From contig NZ_CP102453.1 of assembly GCF_024661895.1 (NCBI RefSeq), positions 1,302,001 through 1,366,000 of the forward strand: a DNA stretch of 64,000 bases, in the 5' to 3' direction. The notes below the pieces were generated by a model, which made no database searches, was not told the DNA's origin, and saw nothing but the letters and a program-made list of their open reading frames with translations. The translations under genes were made by a program, and so were the position numbers. Below are positions 50,495-61,164 of this stretch, one piece after another (position 1 is the first letter of the stretch; each line of letters starts with the position of its first letter). Source of the stretch: Fundicoccus culcitae (GTDB lineage: Bacteria > Bacillota > Bacilli > Lactobacillales > Aerococcaceae).

Positions 50495-52038
50495 AAGTTA
50501 TTCCTCCTAAAATATTCAGAGCCTCGACTATAACCATAACCATCATTGGCCTGGTTTGTTCGAGCTTTTTCCGATTGATTCTTATTTTTATAGTTATATT
50601 GCCGTTGGATAATCGTTTTAAAAGTCGCAAGCGTTGGTTGCTGGGTAATACTTAACAATATCTCGCTTGTTTCTTCAATTAATTGGATAGAGTAATTCTT
50701 TTCTAAATTCTGAATACCACCAAGTATTTTTAAAGCTCGTTTTTCAACTTGTTGCTCAAGAATTAGATTAACTAGCTTTACTGTATTCAGCCCTATCTCC
50801 TTTGCCCATTTACGAACAGTTTCTGGCGTATGATCATGATAACGCCGATGATGGTCCGGCATATGATCCGGAAGGGTGCTACGCTCGTTAGTATTCTTTT
50901 TTATGCGTTTATGAGATGCAATTCTACTCTGATTAAAGTAAACTTCAATTAAGTTCTTTGTGAGGCGAACTTCAACGTCACATTGAACATATTCATATGG
51001 GACGGAGTAATAGTTAGATTCAACTTGAATGTGGTAGTTTAACTGAACTTTAGCTATTCTCCATTCCGTTAATTGAAAAGCTGGTTTTCTTACTGGCAAC
51101 AAATAAGGTAGCTCTTCTTGTTCAAATACACTTCTTCGAGAACCTTCCTTCTTTTGAAAGGCTTCTGTATTCAATTCTTCTAGCTTTTCCCAAATTAACT
51201 GATTGAGATCTTGAAGATAAAAGCACTGGGTATTTCTTAGCGAAGCAATAATTTGACGTGAAACTAAACCGACCGCCCCTTCAACACTAGATTTATCCTT
51301 TGGTTTCAGAGCCCTAGTTGGGACAACAACCGTTTGATAATAATCAGCTAACTCCCTATAAGACTCATTAATCACCGGCTCTGCATAATCAGTCTTAGTC
51401 ACGCCGGTACGAAGATTATCAGGTATGATTGTCTGTGTGACACCCTTGAAATAATCAAACATGTGAATATGAGCGGTTAACCAACTCGATGATTTCATAT
51501 CTAAGAAACCTTCAACATAGCTGTATTGACTAAATGGAAGTGTCCCTACAAAAATATAAACAGTAATGTCATTATTTGATAGCTTATCTTTTAGTTTCAA
51601 GGTCGAACCAGCCCAATCACATTCAATAGCTGCACCTGGTTTGTGTTTTAAGGGCATGGTCACTTTATACTTACCAGCATAATCTCCATATTGTTCACAA
51701 TAGGTCCTATAAGCATAGGGTATTGCTTGGTTATCTTTTGCTCGTTGACAATACTCTTTATGTAGTAATTTTAAAGTCATGTGCGCCTTACTTAATTCTT
51801 TATGGACATAATCCCAATCTTCTTGATAATAACCTTTGGCCTGTGGATGTTTCTCTGGAAATAAGTACCGTTCCAGCCATTTATTAGACATTTCATCGGT
51901 TAATTCTATCAGCTCCTTTTCTTTTGCTTTTTTGATGACCTCACGAATCGTATTCCTTGAACTCCCAACAGCGACTTCAATAGATCGTTGTGGTATCTTA
52001 CTAAAGTGAAGTTCAAGTATTTTACGATAATTAATCAC
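50491..52038 (-). CDS. istA: IS21 transposase IstA, type C
   Basis: 515 residues, complete. HTH: SIEVAVGSSRNTIREVIKKA. DDE core: Asp in IECDWAG, Asp in IIPDNLRTGV, Glu in SSVEGAVG. The ATG at 52038 follows AGGAGGG. It is part of the only element here with a clean target duplication, so the most recent insertion. Confidence 0.9.
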   Translation of the reverse strand: MINYRKILELHFSKIPQRSIEVAVGSSRNTIREVIKKAKEKELIELTDEMSNKWLERYLFPEKHPQAKGYYQEDWDYVHKELSKAHMTLKLLHKEYCQRAKDNQAIPYAYRTYCEQYGDYAGKYKVTMPLKHKPGAAIECDWAGSTLKLKDKLSNNDITVYIFVGTLPFSQYSYVEGFLDMKSSSWLTAHIHMFDYFKGVTQTIIPDNLRTGVTKTDYAEPVINESYRELADYYQTVVVPTRALKPKDKSSVEGAVGLVSRQIIASLRNTQCFYLQDLNQLIWEKLEELNTEAFQKKEGSRRSVFEQEELPYLLPVRKPAFQLTEWRIAKVQLNYHIQVESNYYSVPYEYVQCDVEVRLTKNLIEVYFNQSRIASHKRIKKNTNERSTLPDHMPDHHRRYHDHTPETVRKWAKEIGLNTVKLVNLILEQQVEKRALKILGGIQNLEKNYSIQLIEETSEILLSITQQPTLATFKTIIQRQYNYKNKNQSEKARTNQANDGYGYSRGSEYFRRNNL

Positions 52039-52222
52039 AAATAAACCCTCCTATACAATTAGATTCACACCGTATTTCACAGTGTGTATCATAATTATAC
52101 AAAAGGGTTTACATTAAGACTATATGATTAGGGTGGAGCTATCTTCCGCACTGATGGATCTATTTACCGCACTCGGTGGGGCTAAAGTCCGCACAGGTGG
52201 AGCTATTCGTCCGCAATATTCA

Positions 52223-52574
52223 TTAAACGGTAATAAACCCGATTATTTCTTCGACAGTCAACCACATACTCTTCCCATAACAATGGCATCGTGACTCCTG
52301 GCTTGACTAATTCCTTAGCTAGGTATTCGAAATCTGGTAACACATATTCAATAGAATTTTCCTTTCTCTTTAGTTTTTTGGGTGAAAAGACTGCATCGAT
52401 TTGACTATTTTCCCACGTTGATAGTTCCTGATAGAATAATTGTTTATCCTTTGCGATTTTGACGGTCCTTGCGACGGTATTTCTTCCTGAGTGACACATT
52501 TTACTAATATTCCTTTGACTGAAAGACAATTCGTGTAAACGAATTATTTCCAAATAGTTTGGCAAAATAGCCAC
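52223..52574 (-). pseudogene. istA: istA N-terminal part, type F (split by element C)
   Basis: It starts with ATG at 52574 after AGGAGGTG and reads MAILPNYLEIIRLHELSFSQ, an HTH, to CRRNNRVYYR. There element C interrupts it. The continuation is at 48972-49391. Confidence 0.85.
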
Positions 52575-52735
52575 CTCCTAATTTTTTAGCGAATGTCATC
52601 ATTCGCTATTTCATTTATATCATGATTTTAAGCAAACAAAAAAGCCATTGTGAAATGGCTCAAGTTAAAATGATTTAAGTGGTTCAATAATATGCGTTTT
52701 AGGTGGCTCTAATTAGTCCGACGTGGTGCCGTTTC
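52575..52735 (-). mobile_element. Left end of the type F IS21 element
   Basis: Non-coding terminus with GTCCGACGTGG at its outer side. The same sequence recurs as a fragment at 29985-30150. Confidence 0.6.
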
Positions 52736-52981
52736 CAATAGAGCGATTTGGTTTGAAACAGGTACAATGAATATCCGAGAGAAATTAGGTCAAAATAAAG
52801 AAGTTGAAAAATAAAACAATCGCCACGCTTTATGCGTGGCTTTTTAAGTGGACTCCAAATGCGAATAGGTTGCTCTCAAATGGCTATCGATTGCTCCGAA
52901 CTAGCGTATAAGTGGGTCTGAAGCCGCGGAATAATCAGCTAAAGTCCGCACAGGTGGAGCTATTAGTCCGCAATATTCACT
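52736..52981 (+). mobile_element. Stacked right-end fragments of type A and type C elements
   Basis: 52736-52937 matches the type A istB tail, hairpin and terminus. 52938-52981 is the outermost part of a type C end (ending CAATATTCA). From there to 53320 no gene was seen; one frame (LLDNRPSSIETTMFWLNCK) hints at another transposase scar. Confidence 0.7.
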
Positions 52982-53320
52982 TTGATTATTAGAAATTTTT
53001 CATAGTTTACAAAGGAATGAGTTGCTCTCCAAAAACAACCTAAGTTGCATGTGTTAAAGAATTTCTTCAACCAGCACTATTCGACTTTGTTAGATAATAG
53101 GCCATCATCAATAGAAACAACAATGTTTTGGTTGAATTGTAAGTGAACTTCACGTAAAATATGCAAAATCGACCTCGTATTATTCATTAAGTTGTCGTTT
53201 ATTTAATTATATACTATGATTCTTTTTTGTGAACCTAAAGGGTATTGATTTAATGTAGAATTTGATTGATAATAAACTTCTTTAAAAATTTAGTGTTTAA
53301 TACAGGGGAATTAAAACCAA

Positions 53321-54733
53321 TTATTTAGCTTTAATGATTCTTTTTACAAAAATTTCATATATTGTATTCAATAGAGATTTATTAATTAAGATTAATAGAA
53401 TAAAACAGATTAGTTCTAATACAATTAAAAGAATCCCTTCAAAAATAAATAATAAAACAATTTGAACGAAAAGGATTAGGTTATTCCCTAAAAATATTCT
53501 ATTATCAAAATCTATGGTAACAAATTTCTTTGTATCTACATATCTAAGAACAAACATTATAATAAAACTCAATGCCGTACTAATTCCCGCTCCAATGGTA
53601 CCTATTGTTGGAATTAACACAAGACTACTAACTACGGATACGACTCCACCATATAACGAAGTGGTAAATGTTCCTTTTGTATTTTTTGAAGCAGTATAAT
53701 TTGTTCCTAAAAAAGCAGAAAAACTCTGATATATAACACCAATAATTAGAAAAGGAACTATAGTCCAACTTTCATAAAAAGTCTGTTCAACAAGTATTCT
53801 CAAAGCAGGTTTTAATATTACAAGAATACCAGATCCTACAATAAATAGGATTGTAGAGAATCCATTAAATATTGTACTATAAAATTTATCTTTATCACTA
53901 GAATTATACTCTTCGAAAGAAGATAACTGCCAAGCTTGCATGAAAATATTAGTAACCATAGATATAATAGATGGAATCTTATTAGCTACTGCAAAAAGCC
54001 CATTAGCAGCTGTACCAACAAAATATAATAAAAAATATCTAGTGGATCCATTAATAAGCCACCACATAACCGTATTAGGAATTATTGGAATAGAAAAACT
54101 TAACATTTCTTTATATAAATTAACATCGAAAAATTTAGGTATCAAATTAATGATGTTACTTATTGAAAATAATAAATACAAATTAGAAATAAATACGGCG
54201 ATTATTAAAGAAATAATGTAACCATTGATCCCAAAATCAAAAACTACTAATAATAATAAATTAGTTGAAACAGTGACTAATGTCATTATTATGCCATTTA
54301 TTGCATACTGTTTTACTAAGCCGACCCCTCTGACAAACTGAGAATAGAGGTCATTAAACAAATTTAAAATCATTAATAAAACAAAATAGATACCATACTC
54401 ACTAAAAACTGAGAAACTATTAATTAAAGGATAAAGTAATAATAATATTAAAGATGCTAATAATCCATGCAATGATATATTATTAAAAATACTTTGTTTA
54501 TCTTTTATTGATGTGGCATCAATTGTAAATCTTAATGCTGCATGACCCAAAGATAAGCTGAAAAATGGTACTAAAAGTCCAATTGTGGTGATAATTAAAT
54601 CTACAGTACCATATTCTGATGTAGTCAGTACATTCGTATAAAGAGGAACCATGAACAGGTTAATAAGCTTACTCCCGAAGTTCCCTATAGTAAATATAAT
54701 TGAGTTATTTAATAATTTCTTATACCTACTCAT
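53321..54733 (-). CDS. wzx: Polysaccharide flippase (Wzx/PST family)
   Basis: 470 residues with about 14 hydrophobic spans. IIFTIGNFGSKLINLFMVPL is the classic first helix of Wzx-type translocases. It moves lipid-linked repeat units across the membrane for capsule or wall polysaccharide. It is the last gene of the cluster, 11 bases after the pyruvyl transferase. Very AT-rich, as usual for serotype-specific genes. Confidence 0.85.
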   Translation of the reverse strand: MSRYKKLLNNSIIFTIGNFGSKLINLFMVPLYTNVLTTSEYGTVDLIITTIGLLVPFFSLSLGHAALRFTIDATSIKDKQSIFNNISLHGLLASLILLLLYPLINSFSVFSEYGIYFVLLMILNLFNDLYSQFVRGVGLVKQYAINGIIMTLVTVSTNLLLLVVFDFGINGYIISLIIAVFISNLYLLFSISNIINLIPKFFDVNLYKEMLSFSIPIIPNTVMWWLINGSTRYFLLYFVGTAANGLFAVANKIPSIISMVTNIFMQAWQLSSFEEYNSSDKDKFYSTIFNGFSTILFIVGSGILVILKPALRILVEQTFYESWTIVPFLIIGVIYQSFSAFLGTNYTASKNTKGTFTTSLYGGVVSVVSSLVLIPTIGTIGAGISTALSFIIMFVLRYVDTKKFVTIDFDNRIFLGNNLILFVQIVLLFIFEGILLIVLELICFILLILINKSLLNTIYEIFVKRIIKAK

Positions 54734-54744
54734 TTTTCACCTCT

Positions 54745-55866
54745 CTAAATTTTTAAATCATTATATTCAAGTTCTACTAATTTTTTTATTTCTTGATGCT
54801 TGTTAGCAAATTTACTTGAATCATAATTATAAGAACTTTTTGATTCATTAATTTCATCTATTTTTTGATATATATTCTTATCTTTAAAATATAAAACATA
54901 ATCAAATGATGAGAACCATTCATATGCACCATAAACCTTATTACTAACATTATCTAACGCTATAACTGGTATACCACAAATAGCAGCTAATATCATTCCA
55001 TGAAGACGATCAGAAATCACAAAACTTGCTTGTCCAATCATTTTTAAATATTCCTCTACAAGAGCATCGCGATTATATAAATTGTAATAACCTTCAACTA
55101 CTGAATCAGTGTATTCGAAATCGTCTTCCTCATAGCCTAATTCGATAAAGTGGCTTTTTAACTCTTCTATATCTTTTTTATAATCAACTTTTTCATGATC
55201 TTTTCTCAATACAAAAATAATTTTATTTTTGTTATTTTTATATTTATTTCCATCAATATACGTAACAATATCAGGTGTCAAAATCACCTTCTTAAATTCA
55301 AATTCTTTTTCAGATACAAAATCATATGATTTTTTATCCCTTACTATTAAACTAACATTTGGATGGTCAGCAATAATTTTCTTATGTTCTTTAATTAAAT
55401 TCTCACTATCTTCTTTGTAATACATTGTTTGAGGAAATATTATAATTCTATTATTGGGATTATTGATAATAATTGAATTAGATATTTCTTGCCCCGTTTC
55501 CCATAAAGTTCCTAAATAACCTCCACCATTAATAATAATTAAATCATGTTGATTAATATTTCTATTAATAATATCAGACTTATATTCATATAAACTAATC
55601 GGAATTTCTATTAGGTTTACATTAGGAAACTCTTTTTTAATAAATTTAGTTCCTGCTATTGAAATTGCATGATCACCAATATTCCCATATATAGCTGTCC
55701 CAATCAATATTATTCGTTTTTGATTTTTTGTACTTTTTAATTCAGAAATAATTGGATCAAACGTTTTATTAAGTTTTACTTTTGAATATTTACTGTTAAT
55801 AATGCGCAACTTTTTTTGTGCTGAATTTGGTATTATATTTTTTATTATTTTTTTTATTTGTCCCAT
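54745..55866 (-). CDS. Polysaccharide pyruvyl transferase family protein
   Basis: 373 residues. The N-terminal half has LIGTAIYGNIGDHAISIAG and IIINGGGYLGTLW. The C-terminal half has VISDRLHGMILAAICGIPVI. All are signature blocks of the family, which adds pyruvyl ketals to sugars or acts as a GT-B-like transferase. It lies in the capsule cluster just before the flippase. The 360 bases upstream (55867-56225) show nothing. Confidence 0.85.
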   Translation of the reverse strand: MGQIKKIIKNIIPNSAQKKLRIINSKYSKVKLNKTFDPIISELKSTKNQKRIILIGTAIYGNIGDHAISIAGTKFIKKEFPNVNLIEIPISLYEYKSDIINRNINQHDLIIINGGGYLGTLWETGQEISNSIIINNPNNRIIIFPQTMYYKEDSENLIKEHKKIIADHPNVSLIVRDKKSYDFVSEKEFEFKKVILTPDIVTYIDGNKYKNNKNKIIFVLRKDHEKVDYKKDIEELKSHFIELGYEEDDFEYTDSVVEGYYNLYNRDALVEEYLKMIGQASFVISDRLHGMILAAICGIPVIALDNVSNKVYGAYEWFSSFDYVLYFKDKNIYQKIDEINESKSSYNYDSSKFANKHQEIKKLVELEYNDLKI

Positions 55867-56225
55867 AATTTATTTTCACAGCCTCTTATCATTTTTTATT
55901 AATTTAGCATAGTAATATTTTATATACCAAATAATAATCAAATTTATCATAACTTTATTTTTACCCAATTCTATTATCTAAAAGAAAAAAGAAAATAATT
56001 TTGAATAATTGTCGAGAAAGATTTTGATGTAATTTAATCACATTTAATTATCTTTTCAGATTAATAAACTTTTCCATAAAAACACTAGACGATCATTATT
56101 AAAGAACACCAAAACTAGAAAACTATTTCTTATAAAAAATGAAATTTATACTTCATAGATAAAATAAGGATACCATGTGTCAATATTACTGGTTTTATCA
56201 AAGGAATATTTTTGTCGGAAATATT

Positions 56226-57170
56226 TTAGTGAATGCCACTTAATTTCTTATATAAATCAACATTTATACTGAGGATAGTTACTTTTATTAAATTTCTAAT
56301 TGAATTGGAATTTCTGTATAGAAATTTTTTATCTATATTAAAATTTGATTCCTTTGTTAGAAACCCACCTATATTTAGTGCATACAGATATAAATTAACT
56401 AAATAATTTCTTAAATATCTTGAATCTTCTCTGTTCAATTTAGAATTATATATTTTTTCTAGTTCATAAACTATTCGAATTAAATCATTGCTATTTTTTG
56501 TTTTATTTTTTTTATTAGTTATTGATCCTTCCCTAGATACATGAACATAAAAAATAAATCCTGTATCAATAACCTTTTTAGCTTTAATTAATATTTGAGG
56601 CGACCATAGTTCATCTTCATGTAATAACCCTTTTTCAAAAAAAATATTGTTACTATTGATTAATGACTTTTTATAAATGCCTTTAACAGCAACAGCAGAA
56701 TAAATATTTTCTTTAATTGTCATAGTTAGATATTCCTGTCCCGAAATTATTTTCCCTTGTTTTGAAAAAAATTTTTTCTGTTTTTGAACGTAAATATCAT
56801 TCTCAGGTATATATTTTACTAATGAGCCTATAACAATATCAACCTTAGTTTCTAGAAGAACGGACATCAAATTCTTATACGCATCAGTATAAATATAATC
56901 ATCACTATCAAGAAATGCTATGTAGTCTCCTTTTGATTTACGTATCCCATAATTTCTAGTCTCTGATAATCCTTCATTTTCTTTATGAAAAACTCGTACC
57001 TTTTTATATTTATTTTGTAACTCATCACATATTTTTCCTGAATTATCAGTAGAACCATCATTAATTAATAATATTTCAAGATCTTTATAGGATTGATTTA
57101 TTACCGAGTCTACACATTTCTCTATATAGTCTTCAACATTATATACTGGAATTATTACACTTAATTTCAT
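56226..57170 (-). CDS. Glycosyltransferase family 2
   Basis: 314 residues. SVIIPVYNVEDYIEKCVDSV begins the GT-A fold. LLINDGSTDNS is the nucleotide site and FLDSDDYI the metal-binding DxD. It adds one sugar to the repeat unit at the cytoplasmic face. The acceptor is unknown. The 298 bases upstream (57171-57468) are AT-rich and empty. Confidence 0.85.
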   Translation of the reverse strand: MKLSVIIPVYNVEDYIEKCVDSVINQSYKDLEILLINDGSTDNSGKICDELQNKYKKVRVFHKENEGLSETRNYGIRKSKGDYIAFLDSDDYIYTDAYKNLMSVLLETKVDIVIGSLVKYIPENDIYVQKQKKFFSKQGKIISGQEYLTMTIKENIYSAVAVKGIYKKSLINSNNIFFEKGLLHEDELWSPQILIKAKKVIDTGFIFYVHVSREGSITNKKNKTKNSNDLIRIVYELEKIYNSKLNREDSRYLRNYLVNLYLYALNIGGFLTKESNFNIDKKFLYRNSNSIRNLIKVTILSINVDLYKKLSGIH

Positions 57171-57468
57171 ATTTCCACTCTCTCATACTTTATAAATTAC
57201 ATTCAAATACCGGAATTAATTCATTAATTAGTATACTATAATTATCATTTTTGAATGCATAATCTATACATATTTAATAACTTTGTTTAATTTTCATAAC
57301 TTTAGAAATCTCAAGTTTATTTAAAAATCTTAAATTTTACATCACATATTCTCTATTAGATTCATTACTAACAAATATTTTAATTTAAATTTTTTATGCA
57401 AATCAATCAAAATGATAATGTAATCACAAAAGTAAAAATATATTTCAAATAGATATTTTAAATTATAA

Positions 57469-58638
57469 CTATCTCTTTTTAAAAAAATTATGTCTAATAG
57501 GTAATCTTTTATTTATAGCTTCCAGCAATCCTAGTAATGAAAACTTCATTGAATCCTTCCAATTTAAGGAAGTATAATAACTCAAATTTCTTGATTTATT
57601 TATAGAATATCCAAACTTTTTTTCTTTTGATAAATCATATAAAAATATTTGATCTCCTGGATTATTTCTCAAAAAATTTAATTCTTGAGGCTTATAATTT
57701 AATCCAAAGGTCTCAATTATTTCATAATTTAATTTGTTAACTGAGAGTAAAAATGAATAGTTAGAATAATTTTTCTTACTTCCATATATATCTACACATA
57801 TTTTATGAACACCATCATATAGACTTTCAAGTGATTCCAATTCAATTTCAAAGAAAGAATCATATTTGATTCCTTCCGTAAAAGTAGGTAATTTATATTT
57901 TATATTTTTCATTTGGATAGGTACTTGATAAAGAGACATTTCTTGTTGTACATGTTGTCCAACATCACTAAAATTTGTAGATAAAGAAATATAAGGATAA
58001 ACAAAATATTTATTAGTTTCTACTAAATATTTCATGAAATATTTTTTCCACGATGTCTGTGGCCAAGAATAAATTTTATCTGGCATATCTTTAATATTCT
58101 CTAACGTATTACTATTTTTTAAGTACCATTCTCTAAAGTTTATCCACATATTTTTTGTCCAATATTGCCCCCAAGAAGAAGCACTCTGAATAAAGAAAGT
58201 ATCAAATCCACTTGTGATTGGAGTAAAGGGCTTTTCTACCATCTCATTTATACTTGGACTATAAAGTGAAATCCCTGCAATTTCTTCATTATTGTAATAT
58301 TTAGATTTTGTTTGTTTAACGTATTCATAAAAATATTCTGAAGGTACTATGTCATCTTCAAACATTATTAAACCTTCATAATTTTCAACTAAATCACCAC
58401 AATAGAGTACATGATTTCTCAATCCAAGCCTTTCTTTATGCAATATTATATCTTTTTCCCCAAAAATCCAATCAAAAGAATTAGCCACTTTTTCTACTTC
58501 TTTTTGAATATCACTTTTGTCTAAGCTAATTATTAAATCAACATTGTCACTAAAGTAGCTATTATTTAATGTCATTAATAATCTGTTTAAAGACTTTGGT
58601 CTATTATATCCCATCACAACAATAACATCTTTGCTCAT
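57469..58638 (-). CDS. Glycosyltransferase (GT-A, GT2-like)
   Basis: 389 residues from the ATG at 58638. A longer open frame up to 58737 would overlap the polymerase gene, so I prefer the shorter start. VIVVMGYNRPKSLNRLLMTL is the GT-A start, LIISLDKSD follows, and LIMFEDDIVPSEYFYEYV is the metal site. Unusually long C-terminal part, no membrane segment. Confidence 0.8.
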   Translation of the reverse strand: MSKDVIVVMGYNRPKSLNRLLMTLNNSYFSDNVDLIISLDKSDIQKEVEKVANSFDWIFGEKDIILHKERLGLRNHVLYCGDLVENYEGLIMFEDDIVPSEYFYEYVKQTKSKYYNNEEIAGISLYSPSINEMVEKPFTPITSGFDTFFIQSASSWGQYWTKNMWINFREWYLKNSNTLENIKDMPDKIYSWPQTSWKKYFMKYLVETNKYFVYPYISLSTNFSDVGQHVQQEMSLYQVPIQMKNIKYKLPTFTEGIKYDSFFEIELESLESLYDGVHKICVDIYGSKKNYSNYSFLLSVNKLNYEIIETFGLNYKPQELNFLRNNPGDQIFLYDLSKEKKFGYSINKSRNLSYYTSLNWKDSMKFSLLGLLEAINKRLPIRHNFFKKR

Positions 58639-58663
58639 TATACTACCTACTTTCAAAAGTCTA

Positions 58664-59830
58664 TTAATATTTATCGTTGCTTGAATAATTTTGTTTCTTT
58701 TTAAAAGTTGGATAATAATTTGCGGTAAGTAAAGCAAGTATAGTGTAAAATCTAAAATCGATTATTCCAACGTTAACAGTAAATCCAATAAAAAACGGTA
58801 TCATGAAAAGATAATATTTAATATTTCTAAAGTTTGTTCTTATACGAAAAAAAAGCCACATAAATATTAAATAGGCAATAAAACCGTAATTAAAAATCAA
58901 ATGGAAGTGACCATTATGAGGCCTAAAACTTCCTCCGTTAATAATCATAGTACCACCATCACCAAAAAACAACGCTGCGAAAAAGTTTTTATTTTCTAAA
59001 ACTATTTCCCATCTAGAAAACCTTGAATCTGCGGAATTAATGCTAAAACGATAAACAAATGTTTCAAATAGATTTGAATTAATTAACTTTTCTAACGAAA
59101 AGAACGATGATGGTATTACAATAATTATGACTAATAGCAATGCAAAAATATTAACTTTTATATTGGTAAAATTATTAATAAATTTAGATGAAAGACTAAT
59201 AACATATATTATTACTGTAATTGCATATATAAGTATGCCTGTTAAACTTAATGTTGTTACACATATAAAGCCACTCATTAGTAATAATATGAAGCTTATA
59301 AAATTCTTTTCCTTATAGTTAACAAACAAAAAAATTAATACTGCATTAATAACTGTAGCTTGATTGTTCGGATCACTCAATGTCCCTGTGAATCGACTAA
59401 TTAGTAAGCTATCAGTTAAAGTAACATTGTCAGATAATGTCCAAAATGATCGAATGTTAAAATATGCAGCTGGGCTAAAAAAATAAATTGTAGCTAATAT
59501 AAAAATAAAACAAATATAAGCTATTAAAAATTTTCTTAAATCGTGATAGAAAATTTCTTGATTAATATTTATATACATGTATAGAAACATTCCGTATAAT
59601 AACATCAACAACGAAAATATATTTTGATTAAGGAATATAGGGTATTTAAAAGCTGAAAACAAAACGCTTATAAACGAAAATATTAAGAAAATAATAATTA
59701 AAAGAAATTCATTATTCAACTTTAATCTTTTCGCATGAAGTATAAACCAAATAGGAATAAGTACCATTGAAAGACTTATTCTAAATACTTTGATATAAGG
59801 AAAGAATAATATATCCATTATAACTAACAC
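58664..59830 (-). CDS. wzy: O-antigen/capsule polymerase (Wzy-like)
   Basis: 388 residues with ten or more hydrophobic spans and a large outer loop carrying RPHNGHFHLIFNYGFIAYL, the H-N-x-x-H/L loop common in Wzy/WaaL proteins. It joins repeat units outside the membrane. The start is a GTG at 59830; an ATG at 59818 is possible. It lies in the cluster between glycosyltransferases. Sequence identity among Wzy proteins is low, so the call rests on topology and context. Confidence 0.75.
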   Translation of the reverse strand: MLVIMDILFFPYIKVFRISLSMVLIPIWFILHAKRLKLNNEFLLIIIFLIFSFISVLFSAFKYPIFLNQNIFSLLMLLYGMFLYMYININQEIFYHDLRKFLIAYICFIFILATIYFFSPAAYFNIRSFWTLSDNVTLTDSLLISRFTGTLSDPNNQATVINAVLIFLFVNYKEKNFISFILLLMSGFICVTTLSLTGILIYAITVIIYVISLSSKFINNFTNIKVNIFALLLVIIIVIPSSFFSLEKLINSNLFETFVYRFSINSADSRFSRWEIVLENKNFFAALFFGDGGTMIINGGSFRPHNGHFHLIFNYGFIAYLIFMWLFFRIRTNFRNIKYYLFMIPFFIGFTVNVGIIDFRFYTILALLTANYYPTFKKKQNYSSNDKY

Positions 59831-59898
59831 AAAAAATATTGAGTCAAATTTGTTTCTTTCAATGAAACGTCTATTTGTATTAATAATTTAACCCCCTT

Positions 59899-61158
59899 TC
59901 AATTATTTAATAAATATTCTATATTTTTTCTTAAAAGTAAATCGTTATTATCAAATTGATTTCTTGCTTTCAATGATAATTTCTTTTGTAGATCGAAATC
60001 TGATAATAACTTTTTTAAATCTTTTTCAATAAGATTTTCTTCATTAATACAATATGCTATTCCTTCTAAATACTCCATTGATGCTACTTCTTTGGGTCCA
60101 ACAGCTAGGATAGGTTTTTCTAAAGACATATATTCTGAAATCTTGGTTGAAACAGATAATCTAGTTGCTTCAATACTTTTTTTATTAAATGATTCAACAT
60201 GGACTGGTATAGCACATTCATTTAACTTAATCTTTAGTTCATTTCTATTAAGAGTTCCACTATATTCACTACCATTTTCAATATTTAATTTTGCCATAAT
60301 TTTATCAGTTGGTTGTTCATTAGTATAAATGAACAACTTAATTTTTGTATTTTCTTTTTTATTTATAGAGGCAATTGCTTCTCCAATTTTACTTAATACT
60401 TGATACCTATTATAATGCAATCCACCTGCATAAATTAAATAAAGTCTAGTGTTATTAATATTTTGTATAGAATTATCTTTTAAAGATTCAGACTTATTCA
60501 TCAGAAGCAGACTATCCTTATTAAAAATATTTTTATATTCGTTTCTCATCTTTTCTGAAATAGTTATTAACTCTGATGTCTCCTTTATTAAAGGCTTCAT
60601 TTTTCTTAATAGTAAATTTCTACGTATCCACCAAAACATATTTACCGTTTTTCTTGGTAGGATATAATCATCAGTAATATAAGTTAATAATTTTGATTTA
60701 TATTTATCTTTAATCATTTTAGTTATATCATAAGCAAATAATGAGTCTCCTCCAACAAAAAATATTTTTTGAGGTTGAAAATCATCTAGCCATTCAAATA
60801 ATGAATCAAATTTCTTAAAATTTAATTTCCAAATTACTTCTCTTATTAACCTTGTGAGATTATTTTTTGGTATTTTTTTACCTTTTTCTTGATTGGTATT
60901 GACCAATTTCTTTACATTTGTTCTCTGAATTTTTCCTATTGAAGACCCTGTTTTCAAAAGTGATTTAAGGACATCTTTATCTGATATTTGATAGTAGCTG
61001 TCTAATCTTATATCTTCTGGAAGCTCTGAACTAAAGTATAATTGTCGTATATTCTCTTTAGGGTATTCTTCAAAAATTGAAGCTATAGTTTTTCCATTAT
61101 TTTTAGTTTTACTAATCACATTATTACTAACTATTAGAATTCTATCTTCGCATCCCAT
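59899..61158 (-). CDS. Glycosyltransferase, GT-B (GT4-like)
   Basis: 419 residues. The N-terminus RILIVSNNVISKTKNNGKT fits a GT-B acceptor domain. The C-terminal half has YLIYAGGLHYNRYQVLSKIG and ISEYMSLEKPILAVGPKE, the donor-site blocks. It is six bases after capG. It is likely to transfer one of the sugars, possibly the L-FucNAc made by the neighbouring enzymes (inference). Confidence 0.8.
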   Translation of the reverse strand: MGCEDRILIVSNNVISKTKNNGKTIASIFEEYPKENIRQLYFSSELPEDIRLDSYYQISDKDVLKSLLKTGSSIGKIQRTNVKKLVNTNQEKGKKIPKNNLTRLIREVIWKLNFKKFDSLFEWLDDFQPQKIFFVGGDSLFAYDITKMIKDKYKSKLLTYITDDYILPRKTVNMFWWIRRNLLLRKMKPLIKETSELITISEKMRNEYKNIFNKDSLLLMNKSESLKDNSIQNINNTRLYLIYAGGLHYNRYQVLSKIGEAIASINKKENTKIKLFIYTNEQPTDKIMAKLNIENGSEYSGTLNRNELKIKLNECAIPVHVESFNKKSIEATRLSVSTKISEYMSLEKPILAVGPKEVASMEYLEGIAYCINEENLIEKDLKKLLSDFDLQKKLSLKARNQFDNNDLLLRKNIEYLLNN

Positions 61159-61164
61159 GATAAT

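Larger units (their letters stand above)
49392..52222 (-). mobile_element. IS21-family element type C, intact, with 6-bp target duplication
   Basis: 2831 bases. Both ends begin TGAATATTGCGGACGAATAG. TTAAAC stands immediately outside on each side (49386-49391 and 52223-52228), a target duplication inside the type F istA. Several GTGCGG-type sub-repeats lie inside each end. It carries istA, istB and a third small ORF. Confidence 0.9.
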
